Positions 5,340 through 8,116 of a DNA stretch of 8,116 nucleotides are shown piece after piece. Position numbers and translations under genes: made by a program. Under the pieces are notes generated by a model, which did no database searches, was not told the DNA's origin, and worked only from the letters and a program-made list of their open reading frames with translations. This DNA is from Actinomycetota bacterium. Its GTDB lineage: Bacteria > Actinomycetota > Acidimicrobiia > Spongiisociales > ZC4RG35. The stretch spans positions 1 to 8,116 of the forward strand of contig JAPUJM010000111.1 in assembly GCA_027296205.1 (NCBI GenBank), written 5' to 3'. Each line of letters begins with the position of its first letter. Position 1 is the first letter of the stretch.

Positions 5340-6203
5340 CTAGGCCTGTGTGCTCGAGGTGAACTCCTTGGCTGCCTTCTCGATGTCGGTCTGATATTTG
5401 AGTAACACATGGAGGGTGTCGCCAAGCACCTCCTCATCCACATCCTCGACGGAGAGGGCCAAAAGGGTCCTTGCCCAATCGATGGTCTCCGACACCGAAG
5501 GGGCCTTCTTCAGGTCAAGCCCACGAATCGATCGAGCCACCTGGGCTACCTGTTTGGCGAGGTGATCGGACAGCCCGGGCACCCGGGCACTGAGTATCTC
5601 CTTCTCCCGGTTGGCGTCCGGATAGTCGATGTGAAGGAAGAGGCAACGACGTTTCAGCGCCTCGCTCAGCTCCCGGGTGTTGTTCGACGTGAGGAACACC
5701 ATCGGCTGTGTGGTCGCATGCATTGTCCCCAGCTCAGGAATCGACACCTGGAAATCGGAGAGGATCTCGAGCAATAGGGCCTCGGTTTCGACTTCGATCC
5801 TGTCGACCTCGTCGATTAAGAGCACCACGGGCTCGGGCGAGCGGATCGCCTCGAGAAGGGGACGGGCGAGAAGGAACTCCTCGGAAAAGATGTCGTGGCT
5901 GATCGAATCCCAGTCATGGTCCACGTCGGATTGAATCCTCAGCAGTTGCTTCTTGTAGTTCCACTCATAAAGGGCTTTGGCATCGTCGAGACCCTCGTAG
6001 CACTGGAGCCGGATCAGAGGGCGGCCGGTGATCGTGGCCACGGCCTTGGCAAGCTCTGTTTTCCCCACTCCCGCCGGGCCCTCCACCAGGACGGGCTTGT
6101 CGAGCCGCTCGGCCAGGAACACCACCTGGGCGATACGCTCGTCGGGCAGGTAGTCGGCCCCCGTCAACGCCTCCACAACCGCTTTGGGACTGTCGAATAC
6201 CAT
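5340..6203 (-). CDS. MoxR-family AAA+ ATPase
   Basis: This 287-residue cytosolic ATPase is of usual MoxR length. The Walker A motif is GPAGVGKT (42-49), Walker B is VVLLIDEVD (126-134), and sensor 1 is LTSNNTRELSEAL from 171, followed by the arginine pair RR at 185-186. The small C-terminal lid domain runs from about 200. The opening FDSPKAVVEAL is the standard family start. MoxR ATPases form rings that remodel or insert cofactors into client proteins together with a VWA partner, here the next gene 13 nt downstream. The start at 6203-6201 was chosen for its AGGAG site and because an upstream ATG at 6227 lies inside the likely -10 hexamer TACAAT. The longer frame from 6347 adds 48 residues with no homology-like content. 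The client of this pair is unknown. Confidence 0.93.
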   Translation of the reverse strand: MVFDSPKAVVEALTGADYLPDERIAQVVFLAERLDKPVLVEGPAGVGKTELAKAVATITGRPLIRLQCYEGLDDAKALYEWNYKKQLLRIQSDVDHDWDSISHDIFSEEFLLARPLLEAIRSPEPVVLLIDEVDRIEVETEALLLEILSDFQVSIPELGTMHATTQPMVFLTSNNTRELSEALKRRCLFLHIDYPDANREKEILSARVPGLSDHLAKQVAQVARSIRGLDLKKAPSVSETIDWARTLLALSVEDVDEEVLGDTLHVLLKYQTDIEKAAKEFTSSTQA

Positions 6204-6207
6204 CTGT

Positions 6208-6212
6208 CTCCT
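6208..6212 (-). promoter_or_regulatory. Ribosome binding site of the MoxR gene
   Basis: AGGAG on the minus strand lies 4 nt before the ATG at 6203-6201. It decides between this start and the ATG at 6227, which has no Shine-Dalgarno site. Confidence 0.7.
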
Positions 6213-6225
6213 GGATCGAGTCCCC

Positions 6226-6231
6226 ATTGTA
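6226..6231 (-). promoter_or_regulatory. Probable -10 element for the moxR-VWA unit
   Basis: TACAAT on the minus strand differs from TATAAT at one position. Transcription would begin near 6219 and give a short leader that includes the AGGAG site. No clear -35 hexamer is seen 16-18 bp upstream, so this rests on the -10 match and its placement. Confidence 0.45.
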
Positions 6232-6272
6232 CGGGGGGATGTGGCATGCACGCGATTGGTTGCCGCTTCGGC

Positions 6273-6301
6273 GTCACATTCGGCGCGCCCGTAGTTAGCC
6301 T
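6273..6301 (+). promoter_or_regulatory. Candidate promoter of trkA-trkH
   Basis: GTCACA (6273-6278, four of six matches to TTGACA) and TAGCCT (6296-6301, TAnnnT type) are separated by exactly 17 bp. Transcription would begin near 6308, within the inverted repeat that follows. The same TAGCCT hexamer is proposed for the MFS gene. This is a pattern match only. Confidence 0.35.
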
Positions 6302-6304
6302 GGA

Positions 6305-6325
6305 CATTCTGTGCTGAACAGAATG
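6305..6325. promoter_or_regulatory. Perfect 8-bp inverted repeat just before trkA
   Basis: The arms CATTCTGT (6305-6312) and ACAGAATG (6318-6325) flank GCTGA. The dyad ends 8 nt before the trkA ATG, exactly where a Shine-Dalgarno site would be expected and is absent. It could be an operator overlapping the transcription start or a hairpin in the 5' leader controlling translation. It has no T-tract, so it is not an intrinsic terminator. Confidence 0.5.
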
Positions 6326-6333
6326 CGACGCAA

Positions 6334-7665
6334 ATGCGAATAATCATCGTGGGCGCCGGGGCCGTCGGCTCCTATCTGGCAGAACGACTCTCGGCGGAAG
6401 GTCAGGACGTCGTCGTCATCGAGTACGACGAAAGACGCGCCGCACAGCTCCAGGAGTCGATCGATGCCCTCGTGCTGACAGGCAACGGCGCCAGTAAACA
6501 CCTCCTCGAGGAGGCAGGGGCCGAAAAGTCCGACCTGCTGATCGCGGTGTCGAATTCAGATGGCGCCAACGTCCTCGCCTGTTTCACCGCAACCGAACTC
6601 GGCACCAAGACCACCATCGCCCGAATCGAAGACCCCGAGATCCGGGAAGGCGCAGATCGGCTCGGTGTGGATGTCGTCATCGATCCGTCAGCCACTACCG
6701 CAGAGGAACTCGTCGGCATCGTCGGAATTGGTGGCGCCAGCGAGGTCATCCAGTTCGCCGACGGAAAACTCGTGATGGTGGGGGGAATCGTCGCCCCCAA
6801 CGCAGCTATCACCAACGGTCCCCTGCGGGATCTACGCATACGCCAGGCCGAATGGGGTTGGGTGGTTGCCGCCCTGGTTCGTGATGGGCTGACCATCGTC
6901 GCTCACGGTGACACAGTGGTCAGGGCCGGGGATCACGCCTTGCTGATGACCACCGACGACAGAGTCGCCGACGCCACCCGGATACTGGGCCTTAAGCGGC
7001 GGAGCCTCGACCGGGTAGTCATCATGGGTGGGACCCGGTTGGCAGAGCTGACCGCCGACGTCATGGCTGAAGCCGGTCTCTCGGTCGTCATCATCGACGA
7101 GGACGTGGATCGGTGCAGTGCCCTTGCATCCCACCACCCGCGGGCCCTAGTCATATGTGGCGATCCGACTGACCCCGATGTCCTCGGTGATCTTGACCTG
7201 GGCCCCAAGGATGTGGCCATCGGGCTGACTGGTTGGGACGAGGTGAACCTGCTCGGTTGTCTCGTCGCCAAGGCAAGTGGTGCGGGAATGGCGATCTCCC
7301 GGTTCAATCGCATCTCCTACGTCGGCCTTCTCTCGGGGTTGGGAATCGATGCCGCTGTTTCCTCCCGGTTGATGGCGGCCAGTGCCATCCTTCGCTTTGT
7401 TCGTCAGGGGAAGGTGGAACAGGTCGCCACCTTCTCCGACACGGACGCCGAGGCATTGGAAATTGAGGTATCCGCAGGATCAGAGGCATGCAACAAGACG
7501 CTTTTCGACCTGAACCTTCCCGTCGGAGTAATCATCGGTGGCATCTCCCGCGACGGCACGACGTTCGTGCCCGACGGCTCTACGGTGGTGCGAGGCGGAG
7601 ATCACATAATTTTCTTCTCGCTGCCGAGGGACATTGAGGAATCGGTCGCCCTGTTCACCGCATGA
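6334..7665 (+). CDS. trkA: Trk potassium uptake regulatory subunit TrkA
   Basis: This is the cytosolic gating subunit of the Trk potassium channel-transporter. It forms a ring under TrkH and senses adenine nucleotides. At 443 residues it is close to the usual double-RCK TrkA length. The first RCK-N domain begins MRIIIVGAGAVGSYLAE, with the dinucleotide motif GAGAVG at 7-12 and acidic Glu30 at the end of strand two. RCK-C follows (about 138-215, ending AGDHALLM). The second RCK-N starts near 227 (RVVIMGGTRLAE), and the second RCK-C covers about 375-443, ending GGDHIIFFSL. The second glycine motif is degenerate (GGTRLA instead of GxGxxG), so nucleotide binding may be restricted to the first half. 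The ATG has no visible Shine-Dalgarno and follows an inverted repeat. The stop overlaps the trkH start as ATGA. Confidence 0.95.
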   Translation: MRIIIVGAGAVGSYLAERLSAEGQDVVVIEYDERRAAQLQESIDALVLTGNGASKHLLEEAGAEKSDLLIAVSNSDGANVLACFTATELGTKTTIARIEDPEIREGADRLGVDVVIDPSATTAEELVGIVGIGGASEVIQFADGKLVMVGGIVAPNAAITNGPLRDLRIRQAEWGWVVAALVRDGLTIVAHGDTVVRAGDHALLMTTDDRVADATRILGLKRRSLDRVVIMGGTRLAELTADVMAEAGLSVVIIDEDVDRCSALASHHPRALVICGDPTDPDVLGDLDLGPKDVAIGLTGWDEVNLLGCLVAKASGAGMAISRFNRISYVGLLSGLGIDAAVSSRLMAASAILRFVRQGKVEQVATFSDTDAEALEIEVSAGSEACNKTLFDLNLPVGVIIGGISRDGTTFVPDGSTVVRGGDHIIFFSLPRDIEESVALFTA

Positions 7666-8116
7666 CCACCAGGGAACCGCGCTCCAGTCAGCCACTAGCA
7701 TTCAACCTCCTCAAAACCGTCGCCTACGTGCTGGGCTCGGTCCTCCTCTTCGTCTCGATTGCCATGTTGGTGTCCGCCGCTGTCTCGGTGCTCTACGCGG
7801 AGTTCGAGACTGCTCTGTGGATTGTCGTTTCCGCAGCGATTACCGCCGCATTTGGTTACACGACCCGCCGGTTGGTGAAACGACCCAAGTCGATCACGGT
7901 GAAACAGGGATTCGCCACGGTGGGGCTGGCCTGGTTCGTCTTCTCCGTCTTCGGCGCGCTCCCCTATCTGCTCACCGGGGCAATCCCGAGTATCACGAAC
8001 GCAGTGTTTGAGACCGCATCAGGTTTCACCACGACCGGGGCGACGATCCTTTCCGACCCCGGTGTCCTTCCCAATGGCATCTTGTTCTGGAGAGCCCTCA
8101 CCCAGTGGCTAGGGGG
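7662..8116 (+). CDS. trkH: Trk potassium channel subunit TrkH, N-terminal part (partial)
   Basis: The first 151 residues of the membrane pore subunit are present before the window ends. Hydrophobic segments lie at about 18-45, 50-67 and 84-106. The first pore loop reads FETASGFTTTGATIL (116-130), where TTTGA around Gly126 is the potassium selectivity filter of the TrkH/KtrB family. LFWRALTQWLGG at the edge is the conserved start of the next helix. The family normally has four such pore loops; the other three would lie beyond the edge. The ATG at 7662 overlaps the trkA stop (ATGA) and has no Shine-Dalgarno within range (GAGGA at 7636-7640 is too far), so translation is probably coupled to trkA. 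This matches the common trkA-trkH gene pair. Confidence 0.95.
   Translation, partial: MTTREPRSSQPLAFNLLKTVAYVLGSVLLFVSIAMLVSAAVSVLYAEFETALWIVVSAAITAAFGYTTRRLVKRPKSITVKQGFATVGLAWFVFSVFGALPYLLTGAIPSITNAVFETASGFTTTGATILSDPGVLPNGILFWRALTQWLG

Noticed and set aside
5327..5443. N-terminal extension of the VWA protein by 39 residues
   Set aside because: It overlaps the 3' part of moxR, is rich in Arg, Ser and Pro, and precedes the conserved start of the family. The ATG at 5326 just after the MoxR stop fits better.
3899..6203. Assigning the MoxR-VWA pair as coxD-coxE of carbon monoxide dehydrogenase assembly
   Set aside because: The similarity is at family level, and no coxL, coxM, coxS or molybdenum-cofactor genes are present in the window.
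6267..6289. Direct repeat TTCGGCG at 12-bp spacing, and the palindrome GGCGCGCC, in the moxR-trkA gap
   Set aside because: Both are short GC-rich patterns expected by chance at this base composition. The AT-containing dyad at 6305-6325 is a stronger signal.
6204..6347. N-terminal extension of MoxR by up to 48 residues, reaching into trkA
   Set aside because: It would cover the likely TACAAT promoter and the start of the divergent trkA. The AGGAG site points to the ATG at 6203.
7634..8011. A 125-residue plus-strand frame over the start of trkH
   Set aside because: The overlapping frame from 7662 encodes clear TrkH membrane segments and the potassium selectivity filter. This one is an Arg-rich shadow.

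Overview
The window reads as chromosomal DNA from a high-GC bacterium (roughly 60 % GC by eye). It has compact, partly overlapping genes, Shine-Dalgarno sites of the AGGAG/GAGGTGA type, a GTG start in a good context, and several TAnnnT -10-like hexamers, one placed as in a leaderless promoter. This suits an actinobacterium, possibly of the Acidimicrobiia type, but that is an impression from gene style and not a phylogenetic result. No rRNA, tRNA, IS element, integrase or CRISPR array is visible. Coding density is very high and no stretch over 300 bases lacks a gene.

Layout. (1) 1-99 (-): apparent N-terminus of an unidentified gene running off the left edge. (2) 100-152: a small divergent control region with three CTAG tetranucleotides exactly 15 bp apart, two of them forming an inverted repeat. 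(3) 153-2200 (+): two tandem GAPDH-family genes overlapping by ATGA. The second is a canonical gap gene. The first keeps the NAD fold and subunit-contact loop but has lost the catalytic Cys and His and the phosphate-binding Arg, so it looks like a GAPDH pseudoenzyme. (4) 2175-6203 (-): a leftward run of a MoxR-type AAA+ ATPase, a CoxE-like VWA protein, a stand-alone receiver-domain response regulator and an MFS transporter. The MFS gene overlaps the gap gene tail to tail by 26 nt. (5) 6204-6333: divergent control region. (6) 6334-8116 (+): trkA and the start of trkH, again joined by ATGA, encoding a Trk potassium uptake system. trkH runs off the right edge.

How the genes fit together. The GAPDH pair is probably one translation-coupled unit, which suggests the catalytically dead copy is made alongside the live enzyme and may regulate or co-assemble with it. 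MoxR and the VWA protein are a known partnership (ATP-driven chaperone/remodelling with a metal-binding adaptor), but no client gene is visible. TrkA is the cytosolic nucleotide-binding gating subunit of the TrkH channel. The receiver protein and MFS transporter have no partner here that defines their role. The most unusual content is the GAPDH pseudoenzyme next to its active paralogue, followed by a set of short perfect dyads at the promoters of the gap, MFS and trk units.
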